DNA of 64,000 nt from Echinarachnius parma (lineage: Eukaryota > Echinodermata > Echinoidea > Clypeasteroida > Echinarachniidae). The position numbers and the translations under genes were made by a program. Positions 33,901 to 39,150 of the stretch are shown here, piece after piece (position 1 is the stretch's first letter; every line of letters starts with the position of its first letter). Location of the stretch: contig JBAMJV010010544.1 of assembly GCA_037951105.1 (NCBI GenBank), positions 1 through 64,000 of the forward strand. Direction: 5' to 3'. The notes beneath the pieces are model-generated. The model made no database searches. It was not told the origin of the DNA and saw only the letters and a program-made list of their open reading frames with translations.

Positions 33901-36624
33901 TGGCCGTCAGTATAGCACTCTTCCCACCTGGAGGAGAAAAGAAAAGGAAGAAAAAAAACATCACACGATATGATTTGAAACATAATTCTAGTGATCGCTT
34001 TAGACACATCACATACGAGTATTGTCAAACTTTAAACTTCATTAATTGCTCAAAAGTCTTGACTGAGATGCCTCAAATTGTGACAATGGCTTTGCCTCCC
34101 AAGCAAACCAACAACGGCTGTCAGGATTGCACTCTTCTAACCTGGAGACAAGACTTTATGCAATGCTAGTTACCATTTTTTTTTAAAAGTAGTAGTCCAG
34201 CCAGCCGGGCAAGTAAATATTTAAAAAATGTTGGCCCTAAATCAGAATTGAATGGCCCCGCACTACGAAAAACAGACAAAGGTCTCTAAATTTTTGTTGG
34301 CCAGTCGGGCAAGTCAAATTTTTACTTTTCAACATTTAAGATATTAAATGTTTTGGTTGCCTAGGCCAATAGGCCTGCACAAATTTCGAGCCATGCTTTA
34401 TGCTTAATTATTTATGTTGAACAAAACATTGAAGCCATATATCAATCCCCTTGGGTATCACTAAATTATAATGGAAAATTGTCAACGTTTGAGACCACCG
34501 TCATCTGCTCTTAATGCCTACTGGAGACTGCCATGTTTTCAAACAGTCTGCACTTTGATGATGTAGCAGGGCACACAACAAAGGCGGGTTACGTGGACCA
34601 CAATTGTTGTTGAGTCTGCTGACACATCAATAACACAGCGGCCTCCAGTGGAAAGTAAAAAAACAACAGACAACAGCTCTCTCAGTAACATAAATTATTT
34701 CCATTATTAGTGATACCCAAGAGTTTTGGAAATTACATGTATGCTCTTTAGTACCAGTAAGTAAACTCATTCAGGACTGATTGATTCTTATTTAACATGT
34801 ATTCTCCATAGACCATAGCGGCAGTCGGAGTATTTTTGGAACCAGTCCTGAATGGGTTAAAAAGTCAGCATTTATCTATTCTTTAAATCCATCTAAAGGT
34901 TGGTTTTGTTCCACTTCCTAATTCTATCAGCTAATCTTATAAACATCTATAAGATAATACTCACTTCCATTACGCCCAACAACAAAGTTGACGTTTGGTC
35001 CTAAATTGCACTCCAGTCTCCCGTGGCAGATGAAGTTCTTTAGAGAAACTTTCTCTATGATTCCATATTCTGCCTCCCTCTGTAAAACAAATATACAAGT
35101 ACATGTAAGTTGATACAAAGTTACAAAATTGGTTCATTTTTTTTGACTTTTTGAAATGTTTTGAAATGCACATGCACAAAAAAGTACTTTGTCTCCCTCT
35201 GTATTACAAATGTGACAAACAAAAATGTTCATTGGTAAAGGCAAACAAATATTGGTTAATTCATTTTGAAATGCCAGAGAGGTGAGAACATGTAACTTGA
35301 TTTCTTATTTGGTTTAATTCAGTGTTTGTTGAGGATAAATCATATAATGCACTACATGTAGTAAGCAGAAAGCTTTTCCCTCTATCTCATGCAGAACTTC
35401 TAAAAGACCTACTTTAAAATGCAAAAACTGCACTAATGGTCGAGCCACCATTACATTCTTTGCAACTCTTGGCATCTATACAGGCCTCAACACTAGCACT
35501 TGCCCTATTGCCCGGGGCAAGTAAAAATTGATGTCGGGCAAGTAAAATTTCATAAATGGCCTAGTTTGGTTGCCCGATCGGGCAACTAACTTATTGGTCA
35601 AATATGAGAGAATGATGTAATTCCAAATCTCATCTAGAAGTAAGCGGGCAAGTAAACTTTCTGTTTGGCATGTCAAATAAATTTGAAGTTATGATTTTAC
35701 TTGCCCGAATGGGCCAGTAAGGAAAAAAGTTAGTGTGGAGGCTTGATCTATAGACAAGTAAAATAGAGGTTCATCAAATTTTGCTTGCCCTAGATCAGAA
35801 TTGAGTGGCCCCAGACAAAGTAAAATATAAACAACTCTGTTCATTTTGGCTGCCCATTTGCACGGGTAAAGGTTGACATTTTATTACCAGGGATTTTGCA
35901 GCTTTATGGTATATGTGTGCACTGTGTGGTGCAAAAATGTGACATTGGCGCTCAAGGAGTTGAGTGATAATGACCTGAAGCTCATTTTTGGTGGCCCTGG
36001 GCTACTAGAGGGCCTGTGCTAATTTGAGTGCAGTTGTGGTGTTGATTTCGGGAGTATTTCCCTCCTGGGACTCGCGATCATTTTTCGGGCGAGTCACGGG
36101 TACCCAAAATTTACCCATTTGTTGATTTCGCTATCGGCATGTCACGCCGCTAGGAAAACATGGTTTAATACATTGCATCTCATGAGTTTATAATGAACTA
36201 AATGATAACTTACAGAGTGCATGAACACAAAAAGGACAGAAAAGAAAATGGGAGTGGGCAGATTTAACTCGGGCGTTCAAAGAGGGAAAAAGGAAAGAAA
36301 AGAAAATGAGCGTGGGCAGATATAACTCGGGCGTTCAAAAAGGGTACTTTTTTTCGGGATATCAATTTTTGCACCCGGGACTCAACATTTTTCGGCGGGA
36401 CCCGGGTACCCGTGACTCGTCATCAGCCTTAAAGTGCAGCCACATACGTTATCAAACGGTGCAGTGAAGTCGGGGCTCTGCGACAGGTTGAAGGATTCCG
36501 ACGAGTCGTCGGCATCCTCTTCTTCCTCCTCCTCCTCCTCGTTCCTATTGGACTTGAAACGAGCCTTCTTGGCCTGAGGTTCCCCCGCACCTGTCCCCCG
36601 GCTACTAGGCTTCTGCTTGGGCAT
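8449..36624 (-). CDS. SMC6: SMC6 (SMC5/6 complex ATPase), whole coding span
   Basis: Spliced gene of 24 coding exon positions: 36624-36448, 35079-34965, 33927-33822, 31501-31303, 31038-30958, 30063-29962, 29289-29152, 26307-26227, 25614-25468, 24233-24145, 23677-23513, 22798-22620, 21754-21576, 21040-20930, 20398-20202, 19068-18909, 18265-18035, 17562-17425, 15623-15505, 14798-14699, one of three exon-22 versions, 10814-10656, 10144-10047, 8566-8449. The total is 3348 nt, 1115 codons plus stop. The protein reads as SMC6: acidic N-terminal tail (about 1-59), Walker A GRNGSGKS (94-101), N-terminal coiled coil (about 220-450), hinge (about 470-690), C-terminal coiled coil (about 690-940), signature LSGGERS (1010-1016), Walker B ending DEFD (1038-1041), basic C-terminus. 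Known role: with SMC5 it forms the ring ATPase of the nuclear SMC5/6 complex in DNA repair and replication-fork and recombination control. Exon numbering here counts a presumed non-coding exon 1. Frame agreement at every junction makes this call secure. Confidence 0.96.
8738..9100 (+). mobile_element. LINE 3' end (CR1/L2-like), truncated
   Basis: Open frame 8749-8955 ends in [18 protein letters not shown], then [14 protein letters not shown], the common C-terminal tail of CR1/L2-like reverse transcriptase proteins. A 3' UTR with atggcgctttataaatgc and an ATT microsatellite tail follows. 5' truncated. It is absent at the matching site in copy B (about 49600), so it inserted after the duplication. 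Confidence 0.75.
9101..9966 (+). mobile_element. Pearl-like element, family 1, full length
   Basis: Head tcttcgactgcgcgcagtcg, aatgatgcctacgcc; then about three tandem units of 120-135 bp rich in gaccttgacctttgacc; then a short acggacgg tract; then hairpin gcctccgg...gcggaggc and ataaaaa. No coding capacity. Inserted directly after the LINE tail. Confidence 0.7.
10047..10144 (-). CDS. SMC6: SMC6 exon 24: C-terminal head
   Basis: 98 nt (32 codons + 2). Reads [17 protein letters not shown], then [11 protein letters not shown], matching the FILLTPQSM segment that holds the SMC6 D- and H-loop region. The donor is gtaaga. Confidence 0.96.
10389..10540 (-). mobile_element. LINE/SINE 3' tail fragment
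   Basis: Minus strand ends in a gcgctctataaatgct-type segment with an ATT-rich tail at 10389-10403. Similar tails lie at 22326-22425, 25765-25860, 29318-29590 (minus) and 33350-33470. Confidence 0.4.
10565..10622 (-). pseudogene. Fragment of SMC6 exon 23
   Basis: Aligns with the middle of 10656-10814 (gactcccatagcgccatga region). Short and degenerate. Confidence 0.4.
10656..10814 (-). CDS. SMC6: SMC6 exon 23: ABC signature and Walker B
   Basis: 53 codons, phase 0. Reads [16 protein letters not shown], then [41 protein letters not shown] is the signature motif (1010-1016); Asp1038 and Glu1039 are the Walker B acid pair. The acceptor is ctag and the donor gtatga. Confidence 0.97.
10914..11324. 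mobile_element. TTAA-type MITE AGGGATYTAGTAAC, 411 bp
   Basis: Flanked by TTAA; ends AGGGATTTAGTAACATTGT and ACAAAGTTACTAGATCCCT. It is also present at the same place in copy B (51898-52240), so the insertion predates the duplication. It contains a perfect 32-bp direct repeat (about 10988-11051) not seen in copy B. Confidence 0.75.
11340..11615 (+). repeat. Interspersed GGGCAAGT repeat, near full length
   Basis: From cccatttgggcaagtgaaat through several cttgcccg/cgggcaag motifs to gggcaagtgctagtgtcaag, ccctg. Other near-full copies: 30160-30412 (plus), 35478-35745 (minus). Fragments: about 19590-19800, 22475-22595, 34185-34395, 40738-40855, 46205-46318 and 63830-64000. Confidence 0.65.
12402..12780 (+). 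mobile_element. Pearl-like element, family 1, 3' truncated
   Basis: Head atcttcgactgcgcacatc followed by two internal units; no microsatellite or hairpin end. Runs into a TTAGGG-like stretch (12779-12815). Confidence 0.6.
12880..12968. repeat. (ATCA)n microsatellite
   Basis: About 22 units, in the intron after exon 22c. The copy-B equivalent (54720-54825) has become ATCA, then GGTC, then GATC runs. Confidence 0.85.
13099..13257 (-). CDS. SMC6: SMC6 exon 22c (third alternative version)
   Basis: 159 nt, 53 codons, phase 0, acceptor acag, donor gtgagt. Starts [17 protein letters not shown], then [26 protein letters not shown]. This is the only version whose copy-B counterpart (54955-55113) also keeps its frame and splice sites. 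It may be the default version, which is inference. Confidence 0.88.
13319..13477 (-). CDS. SMC6: SMC6 exon 22b (second alternative version)
   Basis: 159 nt, 53 codons, phase 0, acceptor aacag, donor gtaagt. Starts [17 protein letters not shown], then [27 protein letters not shown]. About 62% identical to 22c by my count. The intron to 22a is 59 nt and to 22c 61 nt. The copy-B homologue has lost both splice sites. Confidence 0.85.
13537..13695 (-). CDS. SMC6: SMC6 exon 22a (first of three alternative versions)
   Basis: 159 nt, 53 codons, phase 0 on both sides, acceptor tatag, donor gtaagt. Starts [17 protein letters not shown], then [27 protein letters not shown]. It covers the last coil turns and the first strands of the C-terminal ATPase head (residues 939-991). 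About 55% identical to 22c by my count. No stop, and splice sites are intact. Its copy-B homologue is 17 nt shorter at its 3' end and would shift frame. Confidence 0.85.
13761..14325 (+). mobile_element. Pearl-like element, family 3
   Basis: Head acaaggcgatagccgtaaag, cttgcccacttgcgcgc; three units of about 140-170 bp (ccccagaatatcatggaggc, cagatgcagggttggaaag); acggacggacgacgg tract; end ctccctccacctatggtggg, ctcggcaaaaa. In the intron before exon 22a. Confidence 0.7.
14699..14798 (-). CDS. SMC6: SMC6 exon 21: end of C-terminal coil
   Basis: 100 nt (1 + 33 codons), phase 0 at the donor gtcaga. Reads [18 protein letters not shown] and ends EKFVQ, matching HGDREEIMRQYQEARETY. Partial echoes are at 14874-14925 and 15012-15045. 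Confidence 0.94.
14874..15045 (-). pseudogene. Two fragments of SMC6 exon 21
   Basis: 14874-14925 and 15012-15045 each repeat the gtgatctcatc...ccttgcc 5' portion of exon 21 with the acceptor flank. Neither carries the rest of the exon. Confidence 0.5.
15505..15623 (-). CDS. SMC6: SMC6 exon 20: C-terminal coiled coil
   Basis: 119 nt (39 codons + 2). Reads [16 protein letters not shown], matching the SQARQICPERIEV position. Two further tandem copies (15665-15771, 15814-15919) keep the 5' end but lack the donor. This copy keeps both splice sites, so it is the one I place in the transcript. Confidence 0.93.
15665..15771 (-). pseudogene. Extra copy of SMC6 exon 20, no donor
   Basis: About 90% identical to 15505-15623, with acceptor tatag kept ([16 protein letters not shown]). 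The 3' end and donor are replaced by unrelated sequence. Could only act as a poison or terminal exon. Confidence 0.65.
15814..15919 (-). pseudogene. Second extra copy of SMC6 exon 20, no donor
   Basis: As the preceding copy, with a better acceptor (gtag) and the same truncated 3' end. The shared truncation shows the two extra copies arose from one truncated unit. Confidence 0.65.
16025..16172. repeat. 148-bp near-perfect palindrome
   Basis: Arms of about 70 bp from ttgtaaacattcgtg to caatgttta-type end, meeting at gcgttcctaattgggaacgc. One or two mismatches only. In intron 19. Could be a MITE with no loop. Confidence 0.85.
16185..17206. mobile_element. Inverted-repeat DNA element, 1022 bp, with inner palindrome
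   Basis: Perfect 18-bp ends AGAGGCACGGATTTTCCG and complement, flanked by a near-8-bp direct repeat atatatct/atatatca. An 8-bp target site would suit hAT- or P-type transposition, though neither is proven. Repeated cggaaaatcgcgg motifs lie at both ends. No transposase frame seen. Confidence 0.75.
16628..16760. repeat. 133-bp near-perfect palindrome centred on GAATTC
   Basis: Arms from tactttgcgtgcag to ctgcacgcaaagta, centre ttggggaattccccaa. One short mismatch patch. Lies within 16185-17206. Confidence 0.85.
17425..17562 (-). CDS. SMC6: SMC6 exon 19: C-terminal coiled coil
   Basis: 46 codons, phase 0. Contains [18 protein letters not shown], matching the KRHYEEKQKEHL position in vertebrate SMC6. 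The acceptor is ttag and the donor gtgagt. Confidence 0.94.
18035..18265 (-). CDS. SMC6: SMC6 exon 18: C-terminal coiled coil
   Basis: 77 codons, phase 0. Starts [16 protein letters not shown] and ends EQVDPLK, matching the LADPLK position of vertebrate SMC6. Two decayed tandem copies follow at higher coordinates. The copy-B version (58870-59100) is intact with about four amino-acid changes. Confidence 0.94.
18342..18489 (-). pseudogene. Extra copy of SMC6 exon 18, truncated (1)
   Basis: Repeats the 5' half of exon 18, including acceptor tgccg/ggcag flank and [16 protein letters not shown]. The 3' half is degenerate. The equivalent relic lies at 59172-59310 in copy B. Confidence 0.65.
18555..18699 (-). 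pseudogene. Extra copy of SMC6 exon 18, truncated (2)
   Basis: Repeats cagttgctggtgagcc to the ctccagctgagttacctcc end with several lesions and a weakened acceptor. Counterparts in copy B are at 59416-59790. Confidence 0.6.
18909..19068 (-). CDS. SMC6: SMC6 exon 17: C-terminal coiled coil
   Basis: 160 nt (1 + 53 codons). Reads [18 protein letters not shown] and ends KINN before donor gtgagt. Three fragmentary tandem copies of its 5' end are at 19164-19506. No counterpart is visible in copy B. Confidence 0.92.
19164..19506 (-). pseudogene. Three fragments of SMC6 exon 17
   Basis: 19164-19229, 19291-19356 and 19441-19506 repeat the 5' third of exon 17 plus its acceptor flank (ggttttcctg...aaaatgg), spaced about 125-150 nt apart and progressively more decayed with distance. 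Confidence 0.6.
19857..19999 (-). pseudogene. Decayed copy of SMC6 exon 16
   Basis: Matches the 3' half of exon 16 ([11 protein letters not shown] is still readable, with a donor-like gtaag) and then runs into a poly-G tract at 19986-20020 instead of the exon start. Alone among the copy-A relics between 14 and 24 kb it lies downstream of its parent in gene order. Confidence 0.6.
20202..20398 (-). CDS. SMC6: SMC6 exon 16: hinge end
   Basis: 197 nt (65 codons + 2). Reads [16 protein letters not shown], then [16 protein letters not shown] and [11 protein letters not shown], all strongly SMC6-like. The donor is gtgagg. A decayed copy sits just downstream in the gene (19857-19999). Confidence 0.96.
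20607..20885. mobile_element. TTAA-type MITE AGGGATAGTT, one end only
   Basis: Begins ttaaagggatagttgggttt and follows the same interior as 2644-3668, then stops without a second end. In the intron between exons 16 and 15. Confidence 0.55.
20930..21040 (-). CDS. SMC6: SMC6 exon 15: hinge
   Basis: 37 codons, phase 0. Reads [20 protein letters not shown] and ends NTLVDQ, like the DFPTVL and NSLID segment of vertebrate SMC6. No counterpart is visible in copy B. Confidence 0.94.
21576..21754 (-). CDS. SMC6: SMC6 exon 14: hinge
   Basis: 179 nt (2 + 59 codons). Contains [19 protein letters not shown] and ends PSIITSKFE, the SMC6 hinge. The acceptor is cacag and the donor gtaagt, phase 0. Three decayed tandem copies follow at 21835-22465. 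Confidence 0.95.
21835..22465 (-). pseudogene. Three decayed copies of SMC6 exon 14
   Basis: Copies at about 21835-21972, 22060-22180 and 22250-22325 plus 22426-22465. Each repeats exon 14 and its acceptor-side intron (gtacctgttgaaaagatg...ttggat). The third is split by a LINE-like 3' tail (22326-22425) ending in ATT repeats. The last copy is also present upstream in copy B at 63698-63835. Confidence 0.65.
22620..22798 (-). CDS. SMC6: SMC6 exon 13: end of N-terminal coil, hinge entry
   Basis: 179 nt (1 + 59 codons + 1). Contains [18 protein letters not shown] and KPLGPLG, matching the FGPNVPALLEAI and KPVGPLG positions of vertebrate SMC6 at the hinge boundary. A relic of this exon lies at 22872-22986. 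Confidence 0.95.
22872..22986 (-). pseudogene. Decayed copy of SMC6 exon 13
   Basis: Follows exon 13 at about 75 nt. Shares the ttcagactgttcttt, atgcttgaat-gtctgtt and agacctgga-ag segments. Confidence 0.55.
23320..23490. repeat. (CAT)n/(CAC)n microsatellite beside exon 12 donor
   Basis: Runs of catcatcat and caccatcac ending about 25 nt from the exon 12 donor at 23512. It gives spurious poly-His and poly-Asp open frames on either strand. Confidence 0.85.
23513..23677 (-). CDS. SMC6: SMC6 exon 12: coiled coil before hinge
   Basis: 165 nt (1 + 54 codons + 2). Begins [15 protein letters not shown] and ends KERGYGL. The acceptor is tgtag and the donor gtaaag. A long CAT-type microsatellite starts about 25 nt inside the following intron. 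A relic of this exon is at 23834-23920. Confidence 0.92.
23834..23920 (-). pseudogene. Partial copy of SMC6 exon 12
   Basis: Repeats the 5' half of exon 12, including ctctcctgacgctgctgctc and the tgtag acceptor with about 30 nt of flank. Nearly identical there, so relatively recent. Confidence 0.65.
23948..24125. mobile_element. TTAA-type MITE AGGGATCTAGTAAC, one end
   Basis: attaaagggatctagtaact followed by tttgttgaca matches the left end of 10914-11324; right end missing. Confidence 0.5.
24145..24233 (-). CDS. SMC6: SMC6 exon 11: coiled coil
   Basis: 29 codons plus 2 nt. Reads [19 protein letters not shown]. The donor is gtaatg, and the split codon completes as Arg with the next exon. Confidence 0.9.
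24274..25194 (+). mobile_element. Pearl-like element, family 1, full length
   Basis: Complete head, five internal units of about 125-145 bp (each with ttctTgagataacgcgatca or a variant), ggacggacgg tract, hairpin and ataaaaa tail. Lies in intron 10. Confidence 0.75.
25468..25614 (-). CDS. SMC6: SMC6 exon 10: coiled coil
   Basis: 49 codons, phase 0. Begins [19 protein letters not shown]. The acceptor is tttag and the donor gtaaag. Heptad pattern and position match the SMC6 N-terminal arm. Confidence 0.9.
26227..26307 (-). CDS. SMC6: SMC6 exon 9: coiled coil
   Basis: 27 codons, phase 0. Charged helix reading [16 protein letters not shown]. The acceptor is tgcag and the donor gtgggt. Confidence 0.9.
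26665..29023. mobile_element. Foldback element, 2.36 kb with about 0.96-kb inverted arms
   Basis: Left arm 26665-27620 and right arm 28057-29023 are nearly identical inverted copies. Outer ends GGGTCATTCCATGTCAAATC and complement. The loop of about 436 bp has no coding frame. Inserted in an ATCT microsatellite in intron 8, so the target duplication cannot be resolved. Confidence 0.85.
29152..29289 (-). CDS. SMC6: SMC6 exon 8: N-terminal coiled coil
   Basis: 46 codons, phase 0. Heptad-rich, with [13 protein letters not shown] matching the MAWAVVNE position of vertebrate SMC6. The following intron holds a 2.36-kb foldback element. Confidence 0.93.
29318..29590 (-). mobile_element. LINE/SINE 3' tail fragment
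   Basis: Minus strand: ccaggtgtataaatgggtac, aagggcttagagatg, gcactatatcaatcaag and a final ATT microsatellite. In intron 7. Confidence 0.45.
29717..29915 (-). pseudogene. Two partial copies of SMC6 exon 7
   Basis: 29717-29795 and 29838-29915 repeat the 3' two-thirds of exon 7 in units of about 120 nt that also share the intervening ctgtagagcgcata flank. The nearer one keeps a donor (gtaagag); the farther has a mutated donor. Confidence 0.65.
29962..30063 (-). CDS. SMC6: SMC6 exon 7: head to coiled-coil transition
   Basis: 34 codons, phase 0. It starts [11 protein letters not shown], the conserved SMC6 motif that leads into the N-terminal coiled coil. The donor is gtaagg. Two partial tandem copies lie just downstream in the gene (29717-29915). 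Confidence 0.94.
30160..30412 (+). repeat. Interspersed GGGCAAGT repeat, full length
   Basis: Same family and orientation as 11340-11615, in intron 6. Self-complementary gggcaac/gttgccc core. Confidence 0.65.
30958..31038 (-). CDS. SMC6: SMC6 exon 6: Q-loop region
   Basis: 27 codons, phase 0 at both ends. It reads [18 protein letters not shown], the SMC6 form of the Q-loop, and ends KDKYK before donor gtcagt. Confidence 0.94.
31303..31501 (-). CDS. SMC6: SMC6 exon 5: N-terminal head
   Basis: 199 nt (1 + 66 codons). It contains [12 protein letters not shown] and [15 protein letters not shown], both close to vertebrate SMC6. The acceptor is cacag and the donor gtaatt, phase 0. Confidence 0.95.
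31668..33307. mobile_element. Inverted-repeat element, 1.64 kb, carrying a tRNA-like segment
   Basis: Ends TGGGTGATTTCAAGTATGG and perfect complement. Subterminal repeats of ggtgttagtgtttattaaac occur in both orientations. A poly-C run lies at 32487-32514. In intron 4, with no transposase. Confidence 0.75.
32657..32750 (-). other. tRNA-like segment (SINE head or tRNA relic)
   Basis: Minus strand has an A box in ggtggccgagtgggttaag and a B box in gggttcgagtccccg at class-II (Ser/Leu) spacing. T-arm and anticodon-arm pairing are poor, so I do not call a functional tRNA. Confidence 0.45.
33822..33927 (-). CDS. SMC6: SMC6 exon 4: Walker A end
   Basis: 106 nt (2 + 34 codons + 2). It completes the P-loop as [17 protein letters not shown], followed by [14 protein letters not shown]. 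The acceptor is ccag and the donor gtgagt. Lys100 and Ser101 are the nucleotide-binding residues. Confidence 0.95.
34040..34152 (-). pseudogene. Decayed copy of SMC6 exon 4
   Basis: Aligns with the Walker A exon 33822-33927 (tgactgagatgcctc, gacaatggctttgcctccc) and includes a cctggaga acceptor flank. Frame lost. Confidence 0.55.
34965..35079 (-). CDS. SMC6: SMC6 exon 3: first head strand and Walker A start
   Basis: 38 codons plus 1 nt. The acceptor is tacag and the donor gtgagt after GGAA. It reads [16 protein letters not shown], then [10 protein letters not shown], the SMC6-type N-terminal ATPase head. The Ser of Walker A is split across the next junction. Confidence 0.95.
35478..35745 (-). 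repeat. Interspersed GGGCAAGT repeat, full length, inverted
   Basis: Reverse orientation copy in intron 2, with the core ttgcccgatcgggcaac as a perfect 17-bp palindrome. Confidence 0.65.
36050..36422. repeat. Imperfect inverted repeat next to exon 2
   Basis: gagtcacgggtaccc and gggtacccgtgactc at opposite ends, with a 62-bp tandem duplication between (about 36237-36345; gtgggcagat-taactcgggcgttcaaa). Lies 26 nt inside intron 2 from the donor. Confidence 0.5.
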
Positions 36625-36653
36625 GTTCTGGCTCCTCTAGAAAGATTCCAAAT
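36448..36653 (-). CDS. SMC6: SMC6 exon 2: start codon and acidic N-terminal tail
   Basis: The start codon is at 36624-36622; coding runs to 36448, followed by donor gtatgt, phase 0 (59 codons). The product begins MPKQKPSS and has a basic patch, then a run of eight Glu and a Ser/Asp-rich stretch, as in the disordered N-termini of SMC6 proteins. About 29 nt of 5' UTR precede the ATG, and a pyrimidine-rich acceptor ending ctacag sits at 36654-36655. A separate first non-coding exon is therefore expected upstream; I could not fix its position. Confidence 0.88.
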
Positions 36654-36817
36654 CTGTAGAAAAAAAAATCACAGGATTTTCATAGAATTAAACCAAACAA
36701 GGCGATAGCCGTAAAGTGTCTCGCCCACTTGCGTGCATTTATGCAACATTGGACCTCATATCATCAGAATATCATGGAGGCCAATATAGGGCATCTACCA
36801 ATAAAGTTTGGTTACAA

Positions 36818-39150
36818 CGGCAAGTCTAAGATAAGGTCACCCTCAGATATGAACATTTCATCTTGGTCCAATGATGGCATGTTTCATATCATATTGAAGC
36901 TAAGGAGTTGAATTTTTAATTTCCATAGAGGAAATTTGCATACTATGTTGATTTATGCAAATTTCAAGGGTCTAATTTGCATAAATGTCAAATTGAGCAT
37001 TACGTATGGGACAATAACAAACAATCATAATAATTCACAGAGAAGCAGTTGACAATTGATTCATATATGGACATGGCTACTTCATCCAATTTTATTTGAT
37101 ATAAAAATTTTAGCTTTAACTAATTAATTTTAGGTAATGTCTTAGCATGAGATGTCCCATACGTAACAAAATGAGGACTGTTCTTTAAAAGTTATTCCTA
37201 TAATTTGATACTCATTTCAATGATACTTTGGGAAGTTCTTATTTATTCATTGTTAAAGTAAAATACCATAATAAGCTCGGAAAATGTTATCACACCTTTG
37301 TTCCATAAGATATTTTTTAAATGTTATGTATACGTATGGGACATCCACATATAAAGTCAATGTAGCTGGGAGCCTTTGTGGCAGATAGGCAAATATTTAT
37401 TTTGGGACTGATATTGTCATGAAATATCAATTATGTTAATGAGTAGAGAGGAAACTGAATTAGGTCTATGAACTGTTTTTAGAAGTGGAGCCATTTAAAT
37501 AAAACAATATTTCAGGCTCGGCAGCCATTTTTAAAGATAATTAGCTAATTTGAATTAGAGCAAGATGTCTACTTGTATTCAGAAAATGTAGTGTAAAATG
37601 TTCCAACATTTCATTTAAGGTATTTGGGGCAAAGGAAGCCATTTCTGCTTCTCATTTGCATGTATCACTTGATCAATGCCCTGAAATCCAAGATGGCTAC
37701 CCCTAATTTACATATTTCTGAATATTACTGTTAAACAGTGGCTTACAAACATGCAAAATGTGTTAATTTGATTTGATCATGTCCTAGTATGTATTTAAGA
37801 TTATATCCCTCATAAGACTGTTCTAGCCATGTGATTGGTCGAAACGCCGTCACGTGTTCAAGTATAATTTCTCCCATCAAATCTCAATCTCATATAGTAC
37901 TTTTGTACAGTTCTTTTTTTGTCGAGGACAACAAACTTTTTGGCCCTGCCAAGGGTGTTATAGTAAATTGCTGATACGCATGTAATCTCATAAGGCACGT
38001 TGTTAACAACCTCTAAATTAGGAATCAGCGAACGTTTACAACCGACTTGTTTTGTTCCCATGACAACCCAGAACGCAGCGGCAGCCAATGAGAACGCTTG
38101 TGGCAGCGCAAGTACGCGTGTGCGCGTTTGTGCGCAGAAAGGTAGCGCGCTGGTGCGCAAAGTGTACGCGCGGCTACGCTTAACGTAACAATGGTATAAG
38201 CGTCTTAGCCTTTTTAATCATAAATCGTGTTATGTGCAGGATTGACAAAATGAAAATAAAAGACTCGATCAATTGCTCAATATTCCAAACTTTTGAGCCC
38301 TTTGTGTTAGTTATAGGTCGTTTGTGATCCAAATAATATGAGGGATATAAAACAAATAACCAAATCTCCTTGCTCGGGTGATGGAGGCAAACTATACGCG
38401 CCTCGGTGATCTGCGAAGGTACCATCATGCCTCGGCTATCGCCTCGGCATGATAGTACCTTCGCAGATCACCTCGGCGCGTATAGTTTTGCCATCACCCT
38501 CCCAGTCGATGGTTATTTGCTTATTATACAAAGCATATATGATTTGCATAATTAAGATATTTACCTAATTTGCATATTCCCCAAATTCCTGTAAAATTGT
38601 ATAGATTCTAATCCAGGAATGCCAAATTAATGAGAGATACCTCTTTTATAGGGTTTTAATGGATGACAAAACCATTTCTGATACTTAATTACACCAATCA
38701 CGATGGTAACTGTTATTTTTAACCAAATACCCTCAATTTGCCTTAAATATTTATTTCCCTACATTAAACGAATGGGGACAAAATGTCCCATACGTAACAC
38801 GTCATTACCAAAATTAATTAGAGCCTGCAATAAAAGCGTTCTTCGTAATGAAATTAAACTTTGCCTCAATAAACTTGAGTCCTGTACCCTCTACCACACT
38901 GAATTACAACATGTCCTCTAAATTACTTTCAGAGGGTTTTCAACTTAAAAATTGTTTATAAAAAATCTAATTTCTTCTGGTCTCATTGTAAAGGTCAAAG
39001 GTCACCATCTTTACCAAGGTTATGCTTCTCATAGATACCAGTAATGGAGATGGTAAAACAATAAAATAAAGTCCCTCTACATTATTTTTTAGGGGGTGGA
39101 AGTCTCTGAAATGTCCCATACGTAACACGCGCGTTATCTTGGACTTGCCC
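36818..39150. mobile_element. Inverted-repeat element, 2.33 kb, ACAA target duplication
   Basis: Ends cGGCAAGTCtAAGATAA and complement. ACAA flanks both sides (36814-36817, 39151-39154), and removing it restores the host repeat ggttacaaacagatgc. The interior carries TGTCCCATACGTAAC five times (37001, 37153, 37331, 38784, 39112; two in reverse orientation) and a large palindrome (38355-38516). No coding frame. Confidence 0.75.
38355..38516. repeat. Palindrome of about 160 bp
   Basis: Arms of about 75 bp around ctcggctatcgcctcgg; ggatataaaacaaata lies at its left edge, as it does beside the palindrome at 51151-51322, so the two may belong to one family. Confidence 0.75.
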
